Source of the DNA: Sphagnum magellanicum
Lineage: Eukaryota; Streptophyta; Sphagnopsida; Sphagnales; Sphagnaceae
Length of the DNA: 64,000 nt
Direction: 5' to 3'
Assembly: GCA_021904315.1 (NCBI GenBank)
Contig: CM038915.1
Coordinates: 6,758,001-6,822,000, forward strand
Shown: positions 1 to 10,099 of the stretch, piece after piece
Numbering within the stretch: the stretch's first letter is position 1
Layout of the letters: each line of letters opens with the position of its first letter
Notes under the pieces: model-generated
Told to the model about the DNA's origin: nothing
What the model saw: only the letters and a program-made list of their open reading frames with translations
Databases searched by the model: none
Position numbers and translations under genes: made by a program

Positions 1-158
1 TTTGTATGCACACCCAGTGATTTCAATGATAGCAAAATTCAATGCACAAACCCATATGGAAAGACTTTTGTGTATATTCTTAAACATTAATGATCAACAT
101 TCATACATCAAAAAGATTCCATAACACTTGAACTCTACAGAATAATAATAGGACATGG

Positions 159-1172
159 GTGGGGTGGGATTCTTCTTCTGATGGTGCAGGTAAACACTCC
201 AATGATGAAGAGAAAATACCATGTCCTGATCGAACGCAAATGTTTGGTTTACACACATGTGATTTGCCATACGTACGAAAACACTTGAATGATGAAGAGA
301 AATCATCATGTCGTGATCAAACAGAAATGTTTGGTTTACACACTGATGATGATTTGGCTTACTCACCACCCAATAATGCTTCAGCAGCAAATACAGTTCC
401 CCAAGAACTAATGGCTGTCGGAACTACAGAAGGTTGTCTGAGAGTATGGATGCGATTCAATGGCTCTCATGGCTGGATTCCTGCTTGGACTCGAATCTCA
501 ACAGATGGATCCATTGTATGCTTAAGTTTCCGAGCAGATGGAAAGCTTCTTGCAGCAGGAGCTTCACAACTTTTGAATTCCAATGAACTGGACACTACTA
601 TTCAGAATCATAACCCAAATGAACTCCTTGAGCATGTGCATTTGTATGAAACTTCAAACTGGAGTTGTGTTGCTTCTCTAGGCTTCAAATCTCGAATCGG
701 CTCTTGCATCTTCTACCACCCATCAACTTCTGCACAAGATCAAGATCATCCTGTTGATAAAGCTTGTGACGAGAATGCGGAAAAAATGTCAAAGGACATT
801 TTGGCTTCTTCGCATTTTCTTTTGGTTTGCACCAGTCAAGGTGTTGAGGCTTTCCTCTTGCCAAAGCTCGAACTTCCAAGCAGTGACGAACCTTTCAAAA
901 GGAATGGGATCAAAACAGTGAGTTGGGCACAAGACACAAAACATCCAGAGGGCAGAAACAACAAAGTTTGCAGGTGTAATGAACTCCTAACAGCACTGTT
1001 ACTAAGGTGCCCTGTTGGATTGATGAAACAGATAATAAAAATAATCACATACAATGCCAATTACCCTCCAAACTTGCAGTCTCATGACCAATTCAATCCA
1101 AAAATTTCACACAAAAACCAACAGAAAAAAGAAAATGAAAAAAAGCTATCCTTCTCATGTATGAACAAATAG
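159..1172 (+). CDS. WD-repeat-like protein, exon(s) of unrecognised gene
   Basis: An open frame of 337 codons. From about residue 83 it reads like WD/beta-propeller blades: LMAVGTTEGCLRVW, then STDGSIVCLSFRADGKLLAAG, then HVHLYETSNWSCVASLGF, then FLLVCTSQGVEAFLLPKLE. Alternating hydrophobic strands ending in a W or Y-containing turn are what a propeller repeat looks like, but no complete set of blades is present. The first 60 residues hold a tandem 29-residue duplication. The true start is uncertain: a good splice donor (GTGCAG/GTAAAC) lies at 185-195 and another (TTGCAG/GTGTAA) near 972, so the real exon may be shorter at both ends. The last 70 residues (Asn/Lys-rich) look non-coding. I do not recognise the family. 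It could be a scaffold protein or a decayed gene piece. Confidence 0.45.
   Translation: MGWDSSSDGAGKHSNDEEKIPCPDRTQMFGLHTCDLPYVRKHLNDEEKSSCRDQTEMFGLHTDDDLAYSPPNNASAANTVPQELMAVGTTEGCLRVWMRFNGSHGWIPAWTRISTDGSIVCLSFRADGKLLAAGASQLLNSNELDTTIQNHNPNELLEHVHLYETSNWSCVASLGFKSRIGSCIFYHPSTSAQDQDHPVDKACDENAEKMSKDILASSHFLLVCTSQGVEAFLLPKLELPSSDEPFKRNGIKTVSWAQDTKHPEGRNNKVCRCNELLTALLLRCPVGLMKQIIKIITYNANYPPNLQSHDQFNPKISHKNQQKKENEKKLSFSCMNK
192..343 (+). repeat. In-frame 87-bp tandem duplication
   Basis: Two similar copies, about 65 bp each and 87 bp apart, encode KHSNDEEKIPCPDRTQMFGL and KHLNDEEKSSCRDQTEMFGL. The period is a multiple of three, so the reading frame of the surrounding ORF is kept. Most differences between the copies change amino acids. 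Confidence 0.75.
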
Positions 1173-1282
1173 CTTCTCACAATTCAGTCATATGACTATA
1201 TATAGATATATGCATTTCAATAATTTTATTGATCATGACATCTATCACATATTTTTGGCTAATACCTTGGAAAAAAACAGAA

Positions 1283-1525
1283 TACAAGAAAAGAAATGCA
1301 GTAACTTGGAAGACAGCATGATAGTAAAGGAAGACATCCAAGACACTAGCAAGGAACTACATTCTACCACAAAACCAATGGTGACTACTATCTCAGGCTT
1401 CGATTGTGAGATTCAAGAGAAGCAAACTTCACCAAGAATCATTATTGTCACAGGAAGCAAAAACATCTCCAACAAACCAAAAAAGCATAGTACAAAAGAG
1501 GTTGAAAGATTCAAAGGTGGTTCAG
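1283..1525 (+). other. Possible additional exon
   Basis: An open stretch bordered by an acceptor-like AAAACAG (ending about 1282) and a donor-like TTCAG/GTGTGTG (about 1525). The predicted peptide is Lys/Glu/Ser/Thr-rich (KEDIQDTSKELHSTTKPMV) with no recognised domain. It could be a further exon of the upstream WD-like gene, or chance open frame in a poorly conserved region. Confidence 0.2.
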
Positions 1526-1993
1526 GTGTGTGAAGAAAACAAATCAAACATGTTATATTGTCAACAATGAAATTTGTACCTCAACAACCCACTCAATTAG
1601 TAACCCACCCAGATTTGCATTTCAACACAAAAGATTAGCTTTTGTTAGGACCATACCTGCCAATTTGGCAAAGTTTTAATGAAATTTTTTAATGCCAGAA
1701 TCAGCTGCTACAGCTGATTTGGTCAGTTTCCTACCTGCAGATGCTAGTTTACAACCTACATATCTATGGTCCTTTACATGCCAGGAAACACAGCCCTAGG
1801 GTTGAGCTCACACATTCTCTAGTACCTAAATGTCACACTAGGTGTCATGCATTAGAGAAGGATAGTTTTTCTATTAGCAAACATCTGGTAACTTGGACTT
1901 CTGTTTCAGCTTTTGTATTTTTTGTTCTTTTTTTAGCTCTCAAACTCTGAATAAAACAACCCTTTTGCAGGAGAAGAGCAAAACTGCAAAAAA

Positions 1994-4162
1994 ATGAGTT
2001 GCAAAAAGTCTCCCAAACCTGCTTGGGATAATTCAATAAAGACATCAAGTAGGAGTTCAGCAACAGTGGAGGCAGCAGCAGGAGCAGGAGCAGCAGGAGG
2101 AGGAGAAGGAGTAGAAGCAGGAGGAGACGAAAGGAAGGAGAATTCAACAACCCTAAAGAAATGCAAAAATCTAAAGGAATGTGACCCTCCTCTTCCTCCT
2201 CATCCTCCTACTCCTCCTCATGTGCCTTCTCCATTGATCCAAAAAAGATCCTCCAAAAAACAAGACAAACAAAAGCTTCTTCACCAAGACAACAACCATC
2301 TTACATGGAGAGGCATCGGTCAAGGTGCTCAAAACACACCAGGAGATGATGATGATGATGATGATGTTCTTCTTGCTGACAAAGGGAGGACTAGTAGCGT
2401 TGTTCCAAGCCATCATCTCCATCAACATCTTCAATTCACCACAGATCACAGAACATCACAAGATTCTTCTTCTTCTTCACAGGAACAAGGAGCTTGCACT
2501 CACCCAAGTTTTGGTCAAGAGCATGTCAATCCATGGATTGATTGTCGAGACCCCCCTCCCACAAATCCTTGGGATAGTGGAGATGTGGTAGTAGACACAG
2601 TGGATCATTGCACTCCAGTCAAGCGTGTTGATGATGAAGCAAAGAAGAAGATGAAGAAGCAAGCACAAGAAGGTGTGCAGAAAATGGGTACAACATCTGA
2701 TGAGACTTGGAGCTCTTCTTGCAGCAGCACAGTAGACTGTGCTGATCAACAAGAGGTCATCAAGACCCAGCAGCAAGGGAGTGGGCGTCTTCTTGAGATG
2801 ATGGGTACAGAGAAAATCAAGCACCAGCACCATCACCACCACCACCACCAAAAGCAACCTTCTTCTTCTTCTTCTTCTGCTTCTTCTTCCGAGACTTCCC
2901 GTTGGAGACAAAACTGCAGAGCAACAGCAGAAGATGAGTTACACCAAGAAACGTACCAAGATCCGTTGCACGATCATCATCGTCCGTGGCAAGACCCATT
3001 CCCCAATTGCGACACAGAAACTCTGCTCCATCAGCAAGACGACTACGACGGCATGGAGAAGCAGCAGCATGTGACAGCCGCGGTTTCCTTAGGGGCGGAG
3101 CGATCACGGTTGCGAGGAGGAAGGGAGGAGGATGATAGCGGCATTGGGTTGCAGGAGAATGGGCCAGTCTGGATCGTTAAAGCGCAGCGGTACCCGCTCC
3201 GCAAGCGCGAGACAAGGGAGCAGCAGCTGCTGCGGCGGCGTGGGTGCGGCGTCTCTGCGAGTATGCGGAACACGAGCTTCTTGGACGACGCGGAGGAGCA
3301 CACAATCTCGAGCTTCTTCCGGCAACCTATGAAGCTGCAGCAGAAGAAGAAGAAGAAAAAGAAGAAGCGAGCTCCATCACCACCAGCACCCAAGAGGAAA
3401 CCGCGGTTCTGTACAGGGATGAACAGGGGAAAAGGAGAGGACGACGACGACAACGAGCAGCTGCTGCAACAACAACGACAGCGAGGAGCCACCAACAATT
3501 GCAAGAAGAAGCTCTCTTCTGTGTTGCCATTGCTGTTCTTGTCCACAGATGAGACCAATGGGTTGTGGACTCGCCGCAGCAGTTGCTGCAAAGAAGAGGA
3601 CTGCAGCGGCAGTCATCGCAGAGACTGTTGTCATCTGCGGAGTTGCTTGGATCCTTCAGGCCCACAAAGCTTCCTGGCTGCTGCTCATCATCATCAGCGA
3701 TGGGATGAGGGCACAGGACATAAGAAGGCTGTTGTTGCTACTCCTCCTCCTCAGAAATGCGAGGAGGAGCAGCAAGGCCCGGCCTACTACTCTTCTTCCA
3801 AGACACCCAGCATGCTCTCTACTGCAAGGATCATTGCAAAACTGGAGGCAAGTAGTGCTACAAAAAAAGCACCCTTCCTTTCCAAACATGCCCAAGAAGA
3901 TCCAAGAAATCCATCTTCATTATTCTCTTCCCCAGCCTCTTCTCCAGCTTCTTCTTTGTTGAGCTTGCTTTCTTCTTCTCATCACAGAAGGGGGCTCTCA
4001 GGTTTGAGAATTGGGTTTTGTTTCGGCAGGCGATTCGAGCAGAGACTTTTGACCCAAAGAAAGCATGGAGTCTACTCAAGGCACAAAAGAAAGAGCAAGC
4101 CCAGAGTGGCGAGACATATGCTGCAAATCAGAAACAACATGGTGTGCATTCTCAAACACTGA
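1994..4162 (+). CDS. Long low-complexity protein, unrecognised
   Basis: An uninterrupted 722-codon frame that starts with ATG 22 bases after an acceptor-like CCTTTTGCAG, so an upstream leader intron is possible. The protein has an Ala/Gly-rich start, a Pro-rich stretch, an Asp run (about 2345-2366), a His run (about 2829-2850), Ser runs, a Lys run (about 3342-3368) and a Ser-rich C-terminal part. Between them are non-repetitive islands such as WIVKAQRYPLRKRETREQQL and EHTISSFFRQPMKL, which might be the conserved core. A strong acceptor (TTTCGGCAG at 4020-4028) opens a different frame (AIRAETFDPKKAWSLLKAQK), so the last 45 codons may not be used. No family was recognised. A disordered nuclear or regulatory protein is a guess from composition only. 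Confidence 0.45.
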   Translation: MSCKKSPKPAWDNSIKTSSRSSATVEAAAGAGAAGGGEGVEAGGDERKENSTTLKKCKNLKECDPPLPPHPPTPPHVPSPLIQKRSSKKQDKQKLLHQDNNHLTWRGIGQGAQNTPGDDDDDDDVLLADKGRTSSVVPSHHLHQHLQFTTDHRTSQDSSSSSQEQGACTHPSFGQEHVNPWIDCRDPPPTNPWDSGDVVVDTVDHCTPVKRVDDEAKKKMKKQAQEGVQKMGTTSDETWSSSCSSTVDCADQQEVIKTQQQGSGRLLEMMGTEKIKHQHHHHHHHQKQPSSSSSSASSSETSRWRQNCRATAEDELHQETYQDPLHDHHRPWQDPFPNCDTETLLHQQDDYDGMEKQQHVTAAVSLGAERSRLRGGREEDDSGIGLQENGPVWIVKAQRYPLRKRETREQQLLRRRGCGVSASMRNTSFLDDAEEHTISSFFRQPMKLQQKKKKKKKKRAPSPPAPKRKPRFCTGMNRGKGEDDDDNEQLLQQQRQRGATNNCKKKLSSVLPLLFLSTDETNGLWTRRSSCCKEEDCSGSHRRDCCHLRSCLDPSGPQSFLAAAHHHQRWDEGTGHKKAVVATPPPQKCEEEQQGPAYYSSSKTPSMLSTARIIAKLEASSATKKAPFLSKHAQEDPRNPSSLFSSPASSPASSLLSLLSSSHHRRGLSGLRIGFCFGRRFEQRLLTQRKHGVYSRHKRKSKPRVARHMLQIRNNMVCILKH

Positions 4163-4349
4163 GGATGCAGTTCAACAATGGAAAGTTGAATGCAAATGTA
4201 CACATGGGAAGAGTCATCAAGACTCCTGAGACATCAAATCCTTCAGCATTCTTGTCAGCCAAGCTGCAGCCAGAGCACAGACAAAAACCTGACAATGATT
4301 TACAGGCAACTCAACTCCCCACCCACCTTCTCTCTCCCCAAACCTGTTA

Positions 4350-4389
<40 letters not shown>

Positions 4390-4500
4390 TCCCAAACAGA
4401 ATTCAATTGTCTGCAAATTTCACCGTCTCCAGCAGCAAAACACAGCTACCAAATTTGAGGAGATTTGAAACACAGAATTGCTTGTGCCATTTTTTGCTTG
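4029..4500 (+). other. Candidate alternative exon of the low-complexity gene
   Basis: After the acceptor-like TTTCGGCAG, the frame continues as AIRAETFDPKKAWSLLKAQK and KEQAQSGETYAANQ through about 4330 without a stop, then runs into a CT microsatellite. This segment is charged and looks more protein-like than the competing frame. I could not fix its donor. It overlaps the end of the 1994-4162 frame, and both cannot be fully used in the same transcript. Confidence 0.3.
4352..4385 (+). repeat. (CT)n microsatellite
   Basis: About 17 CT units, probably within an intron or untranslated part of the gene at 2-4.8 kb. Confidence 0.95.
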
Positions 4501-4523
4501 TTGATGATTTTGTTGAATTGCAG

Positions 4524-4802
4524 ATGGCAAGGGAGAGAGGAGTATTACTTGAGAAGGCAGATGAAGTCACCAGAAGCAGAATGTGTCTTGAGGGTGTGCA
4601 CAAGCATGGTGATGACAATGATGAGAAAGAGGAGCAACTTCAAACTTCTGTGAAGCACCCTCTTTTCAGGAAAGAGAGATGTGAGAAAAGGAAGATTCGA
4701 GAAGAGTATGTCAATCTTTGCAAGATTGCAGATGACCCTGCTGCTGTTCCTGATTCTTCAACTATTCGTGCTCCACTCTTGGCTCCCAGGTTTGACTTCT
4801 GA
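4524..4802 (+). CDS. Likely terminal exon of the low-complexity gene
   Basis: A pyrimidine-rich stretch ending in GAATTGCAG is followed by an open frame of 92 codons that ends in TGA. It begins MARERGVLLEKADEVTRSRM and continues with a charged helix-like segment (RKERCEKRKIREEYVNLCKI) and APLLAPRFDF at the end. The acceptor, the charged helix and the clean stop suggest a genuine last exon. The donor it joins is not clear, so it is listed separately. No family was recognised. Confidence 0.35.
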   Translation: MARERGVLLEKADEVTRSRMCLEGVHKHGDDNDEKEEQLQTSVKHPLFRKERCEKRKIREEYVNLCKIADDPAAVPDSSTIRAPLLAPRFDF

Positions 4803-7106
4803 TAGATAATAGCCTCACATTGGCGATTTCTTTGTGTAGGAATCCAGAAACTGAAATACATCAAGAAGAGGAAGAAGAAGAAAAGCTCTAGAGTTAATGC
4901 ACACTTCAACCAAGGATGGGATCTCTATTCCATTCTGGCTACTTCTCTCTCCTTCTGTGCTTTTAACCTGGAACACTGAGTCATGGTATATGAGGAGACA
5001 GGAGAGTGGGAAAGCAAGTTGATCAGCAATATCTGTCCACACGACCCAGGGAGCCTTCAATTTCTGACCTTTGGGTAGCATCTGACCGCTGCCCTCAGGT
5101 CAATCTCTCTCTCTCTCTCCCCATAACTTCCCTTGCCTGGATGTTGAGAAGTTCTTCATTTCCTGGAATCATTTGTTGCTTTTCAATCTGTTGGTCTTTC
5201 TGGTCTTCAATCTGTGGGCCTTCCTCCATGCTTTCAAAATGGAACATTCTGGGCAGTAGGAAATAAAAACAGATGTCAGCAGAGTTTGTTCTTCACTCTT
5301 GCACCAGTTGTTTCTTGCAGTTACAAATCTGCAAAACATAAAGTCAATTGTGTAATGTCATACAGGTGTGCTCTAGAGGACCCTTGAAGTTAAACACATT
5401 CAACACTAAGCTGGAAAGTGGGGAGACAGAGGAGTCACGGATCTGGTCAGAGAGGGAATCAGCATGCAGAGAAGCTCTAATCTCCATGAACATCTATGAC
5501 AGCTGTTTTATGTGAGAAAAAAGCCTGGGTTTTCATATCTCCTCCAGTATGCTCACAACTTTGCCCACAAAAGATTTTGCTGCAAAACTCCATGCCACCA
5601 GTATGCTCACAACTTCACCCACAAAAGATTGTGCCGCAAAACTCCTGACACACCCCAGCAAAATTCATTCTTCCTCCAATTGGCAGCTCTGGCAGACAAT
5701 GTCCATGCCTCAAATTACTTGTAAGCAATCCTGTAGTCAAGACTTTCAGGTCCACCCATGCTTCACTCTCTATCCACTGATTTCAGCCTTCACAATTGCA
5801 GTAAACTGATCAGCTCCAAAGATTCAGTAATCCCTGAGAGGATCATAATCGCTGCTGATACATTGTACTCATTTTGTTGCTTTACAGTTTGAAATCAAAG
5901 CAGCAGTGGAGCAAACAATTCTGCACAATAAATTGTGCAAAGTGCGTTTCCATTTACTGAGGTATATAAGAACTCCACAACTTCACTCAATTGCCCACGC
6001 AGAGAGAAACGAACTGATTTCAATGTACATATTTGCGTTGTTTTGAAGGCTTCCAATTCATCACTGTGATTTCTTCAGGCAGAGATGAATCATGTCTGTA
6101 GCTCCTCACTGTAAGGAACAGCACTCAAGGAATTGAGTTTCAATACAATAGCATTTTATGAGAAAAAGAATATCTTAAGAAGTGGAAAAAGAAAACTGAG
6201 ATAAAATTGTTATGTATGATATATATACAGCTATTTTGGCTTGAACATATGGGTTCAGCAATTGCTTACTGCAGAAAGCTCACTCTTGTTCAAGCTTTAC
6301 TTTAGTTAACAAAAAGTAATCATCCAAAGTTCCAACCAGGATGCTTGCACAACAGAGATATGGAGTACTCACTTGAGCTCCTGTACATGCTTCAAACTTG
6401 CCTCCATCATAAAAGAGATCTGCAATACTTGGGCATGGACACTTGATATTGACAACTGGGACTTGAAACAAAATGCTCTTTGCTTGTTGCAAGTAGTAAC
6501 ACAGCACATATTAGATCCAATGCCACCAATGACCAGGTGTTAAAATCGTGATAGGTACCATGGTAATAGACAAAACAACCCCTGCTCCAGTATAACTTTT
6601 TCTACTTTTTTCCTCTAGCACATGTAGGTTGCACATATGGTGTCAAAAGAAAAATGACTGCCAGTCCTGGAAAGCTGACCACAGTTTTAAAAAACCAGCA
6701 TTACACATCCAGCACAGTCTGTGTGCACAACAAAAATGGCTCATTTTCCAGCCCATAGGAGTTAAGACACTGAGTACACAAACATACCATGTGGGAACAA
6801 ATTGAAGGTCACCCCAGTAGAAGTTGAGATGCCAGGTCCTCTACCCTCCCTAACAGGGGCCTACTGGCAAAATCCACACTGAAACTGGCATGTTCCAGCT
6901 GATACGAACTATGAAAGCTAGTATTTCCACACTAGCAAATGAAAGCAGAACTTGTGCCACAAATAACTATCAGATGGTAGAGTTCAAGCATTACAGGAGC
7001 ATTGCCTGTTGATTAGAAAGTACTGACACAGTGATCCCACTTTCTTTATCCCATAATTCTCTTCAAAAGGTGGTCTCCACGTCTGTCCAACAGTTTGCTG
7101 ACCTCC
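4803..7106. other. Non-coding stretch, 3' flanks of two convergent genes
   Basis: No convincing coding exon on either strand. It holds the presumed 3' flank of the gene to the left, with a possible poly(A) signal AATAAA near 5261, and that of Y14 to the right. A short (CT)n run lies at about 5104-5120, and a 54-bp tandem duplication at 5547-5654. Short ORFs here are not supported by codon pattern or splice context. Confidence 0.5.
5547..5654 (+). repeat. 54-bp tandem duplication
   Basis: Two copies starting GTATGCTCACAACTT at 5547 and 5601, differing at only a few positions. On the plus strand both read YAHNF-HKR-C-KTP, but the short frame has no other sign of being a gene. Confidence 0.8.
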
Positions 7107-8761
7107 TCAGTACCGCCGTCTAACAGGACTGCGTGATCTGTGTCCACGTGGTGATCTGTGTGGAGAGATACCAGAAGATGGGATGTCAATACACATCAAC
7201 AAACTCCAAAAACCACTACCAGAACCTATCGACCCATTTTACTGAGCAATTGATTCTTCACACCCCCTCTTCCACCAAGTTCCAGTCAGAAACGGTCTGC
7301 ATATGTAGGCTTAAAACTGTGACATGAACAATCACACAATTGAGAAAATGCTCAAATTGGGACACCTTTGACATTATTTCAACAGATGCCATAGTAGATT
7401 ATCATCCTCCCTAGAATTTGCCAAATTGCTTACTTGTGCTATTGTAACAAAATTAACATGTTTGATGACTGACTCACCTTCTACGGACATTCCGACGATG
7501 AAGTGGGCCAGTACTGAATGCCCAGTTCACAAAAATGGTTTGTGTGAGGAGCTGCTTCCCGTTCAGATTGTCGATGGCTTCCTGTGCCTCCTTCTTTGTC
7601 TCATATTCAATCAAAGCATAACCCTGCACTGACACTAATCACATGAGCACCAGATACATCTGGCAGAGAAAAGAGCAACTACACCCACAGTAAAGCCTAT
7701 ATGAATAGCACCTGAAGGAATGTCTAAGTTCAAGCCAATACCTCCAGTTCACCAATATAGTCAGCACAGAACATATCAACATGAAAAGGGGCAAACCTTG
7801 ACAAACCCAGTTCGACGATCAAGATTGAGATGGAGATTTTTTATCTCTCCGTATTCTGAAAATGTCTCATGAAGATCATCTTCTTGAGCCTCCTCGTGGA
7901 CACCTGTCACCAGAATTATCCAGCCCTCCACAGCTGTGGGTAGGTAGGTCAAGGAGCTCATGCAATGAAAAACATAACTAAAATCTGCAAATCATGTTGA
8001 GCTCTACAACAGTGTCAGGTTCCATTTATGAGCAGGTATCTAACATACTCAAATCTATCAATATTGCTGGATGGCTGTGTACACACAGACCCAACCTTCC
8101 ACAACCATCCAAACTGCCAGAACTACAAACCACCTATGCTGGATCCTAATTTGGAGTCCTGGAAGTGCATGTATCTATGTATGGAGTGATCAGAAAAAAC
8201 TACATATACTCTTTTAGGGTTACTTATGGAATGTTGTCAAAGACTCGCATATTGGTTGCTTACAGATTAGGTGCTGGACCTGTACTCAAGTATACTCACA
8301 AGAACTCAACCTGAACACAAGAGTTATACAAGCATACAAAACACATGCAAAAAAATATCAGAGTTCAGACAATAATGCTGTATAACAGCCTGTTACATTG
8401 AGTAGAACAGAACACAGGTTAAAGATGTGGGGAGGATGATTTCAAAATGGATACATCTCTGAGGACCAGGGCCACCCCCAGAATCCAAAGACTCAAAATC
8501 CTTGGCAGCAAACCGATTGGATCGATCCATGTCTACTTCTTCACGAAACCCTCGGCCTTTTGTCTTCCTTCCTGCAGCCCCTGCTCCTCCTCCACCAACA
8601 GATGTGGCTCCTGCTGATGCAACTGTTGCTGTTATCGTGGACTTGAGTTTGGGTGCTTGTTGTGCTGGTGCTACTTCCACATCGTCCATTGGCACGTCGT
8701 CATCCAACAGGTCATCCTCCTCTGGCTCAAAATCCACTGCATCAACTTCTGCTGTCGTCAT
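7107..8761 (-). CDS. Y14: RNA-binding protein Y14/RBM8A, exon junction complex
   Basis: Four coding exons on the minus strand: 8455-8761, 7797-7933, 7478-7623 and 7107-7155. All junctions are GT-AG and frame-consistent, giving 212 residues. Y14 pairs with Mago on the exon junction complex, which marks spliced mRNA in the nucleus and cytoplasm. The acidic N-terminus ([19 protein letters not shown]) and the [10 protein letters not shown] motif are typical of plant Y14. The single RRM begins at [20 protein letters not shown], continues through [20 protein letters not shown] (RNP1-like), and ends near [11 protein letters not shown]. The C-terminus is a short RS tail ending [10 protein letters not shown]. 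The length is close to the family's usual 190-210 residues. The start ATG is the first in frame after the leader-intron acceptor. A second in-frame acceptor 18 nt downstream would shorten exon 4 to 7107-7137. Identity is very secure. Confidence 0.95.
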
Positions 8762-8812
8762 AGTGATGACCTTCCTCTATAAGGTCTAAAACTCGGCAAA
8801 GAATAGGTCAAC

Positions 8813-9480
8813 CTGCAAGAAGAAACCCACAAATCAAAACACATTGTAACACTTGTGGCAATGAGCAGCCAGGCCTCTCATGAAACCTTTAAAAACATGA
8901 CATCTACATGAGAAGAATAGCTGGGCCTCTCATGAAGCCTTTTACATGACATCTACATGAGAAGAGAAATGACATCTGCATAAGAAGGGCAGCTGGGCCT
9001 CTCATGAAACCTTTTACATGACATCTATATGAGGAGAAGAAGAGTGGCATCTACATGAGAAGAACAGCCGGGCCTCTCATGTAACCTTTTGCATAACATG
9101 TACATGAGAAGAAGAGTGGCATCTACATGAGAAGACCTTCATTGTAATTAGGGACCAAAATAGCAGAAAAAAACTTCTGTGGAAATAAAGCTCCTGTCAA
9201 TACCAAGCAAGTTCCTGAGACATCAGACTTTGTTAGGACGCTACTTTTTTTTTTATTTCTCTATACGACGCTACATGAAGTGGCCATCCTAACATGCTTG
9301 CCTACATGATTCCCACTGCAAGTGTAGACAAAACCCTTGCGCCAAGGCAGCGAAGGCCACATCCAACCCTAGCAGCAGCAACTTCAAAGGGTTCCCTTGA
9401 CAAGAAAGAAGAAACACAGTCACGTGTATTTAGCAACCAGGATTTCTTCACAAGCACATGAAAAGCATCGAAAATCTCAC
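8813..9480 (-). other. Leader (5' UTR) intron of Y14
   Basis: Read on the minus strand, the sequence GTCGTAAG/GTGAGATTTTCG gives a donor at 9480, and CTTCTTGCAG/GTTGACC gives an acceptor at 8813. The two leader exons would be 9481 to about 9655, and 8762-8812. Large leader introns are common in housekeeping plant genes and often raise expression. This one holds the 62-bp tandem array described separately. Confidence 0.7.
8865..9145. repeat. 62-75 bp tandem repeat inside the Y14 leader intron
   Basis: Four diverged units anchored by GGGCCTCTCATG, near 8872, 8934, 8996 and 9071, with spacings of 62, 62 and 75 bp. Each carries ACATGACATCTACATGAGAAG-like sequence. The unit is not coding. Confidence 0.85.
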
Positions 9481-9624
9481 CTTACGACACAAGTTCCTTG
9501 CGCCAAGCACGCACACTCGCAAACCCGGGAGCTCCCGAATTCTGCCTTCTGGAGAAACGCAAATCGCACGAAAGCGGAGGAAGAAGAAGCCAGCAACAAC
9601 AAGACGAAGAAGCGGCAAGAAGGC

Positions 9625-9633
9625 AAACCCTAA
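9625..9633. promoter_or_regulatory. Telo-box in the Y14 leader/promoter
   Basis: AAACCCTAA, the plant telo-box found near the start of many translation and RNA-processing genes, sits in the presumed first leader exon or core promoter of Y14. Its position fits; no function is shown. Confidence 0.45.
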
Positions 9634-9659
9634 CTCTTGGTCGGGTCACGAGACCTGAC

Positions 9660-10083
9660 CCATTCCACTAACTAAGGTTAGGCATATGCAGGAGTAGAAT
9701 CAAAATGAGGTAGGTAGGTAGGTAGGTGGGTAGGTGTAATGGGAAAACATAGGCCCTATCTTGAAAGCAAAACTAAGGGCCTTCCTAGTCTAAGTGGAAA
9801 TGTAGGCATCCAAAATCTCTTCAAAGAGGGCTTAAGTCATAGGCCCTTCACATTTTTGGAGTGGAAGGTTCAAAGAATAGGCCCTTCATAGTTTGAGGAG
9901 AAGGTTATCAAAATATGGAATCAAGTTTGAAGCAAAGTTCTATGAAAATAAGCACATTCAAAATACAAAGGAATTTTTTTTTTTACAAGATTTTCTATGT
10001 TAGGATAGGATTGAAGGCTTGAGGATTAGGATTCAAGTTTTTCAAATGTCTAAAGTTTCCTAAACCCTAATTTTACATTCTTA
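9660..10083. other. Intergenic, (TAGG)n-containing
   Basis: Upstream flank of Y14. A run of TAGG units lies at about 9709-9735. Nothing coding was seen. Confidence 0.5.
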
Positions 10084-10099
10084 TCATCCATTCATTGAT

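Noticed and set aside
3043-3665. Long minus-strand ORFs opposite the low-complexity gene
   Set aside because: They are Ser/Leu/Cys runs made by CAG, AAG and GGA triplet repeats and mirror the plus-strand repeats.
6280-6507. 75-codon minus-strand ORF behind Y14
   Set aside because: Lies downstream of the Y14 stop with no splice or domain evidence; probably 3' flank.
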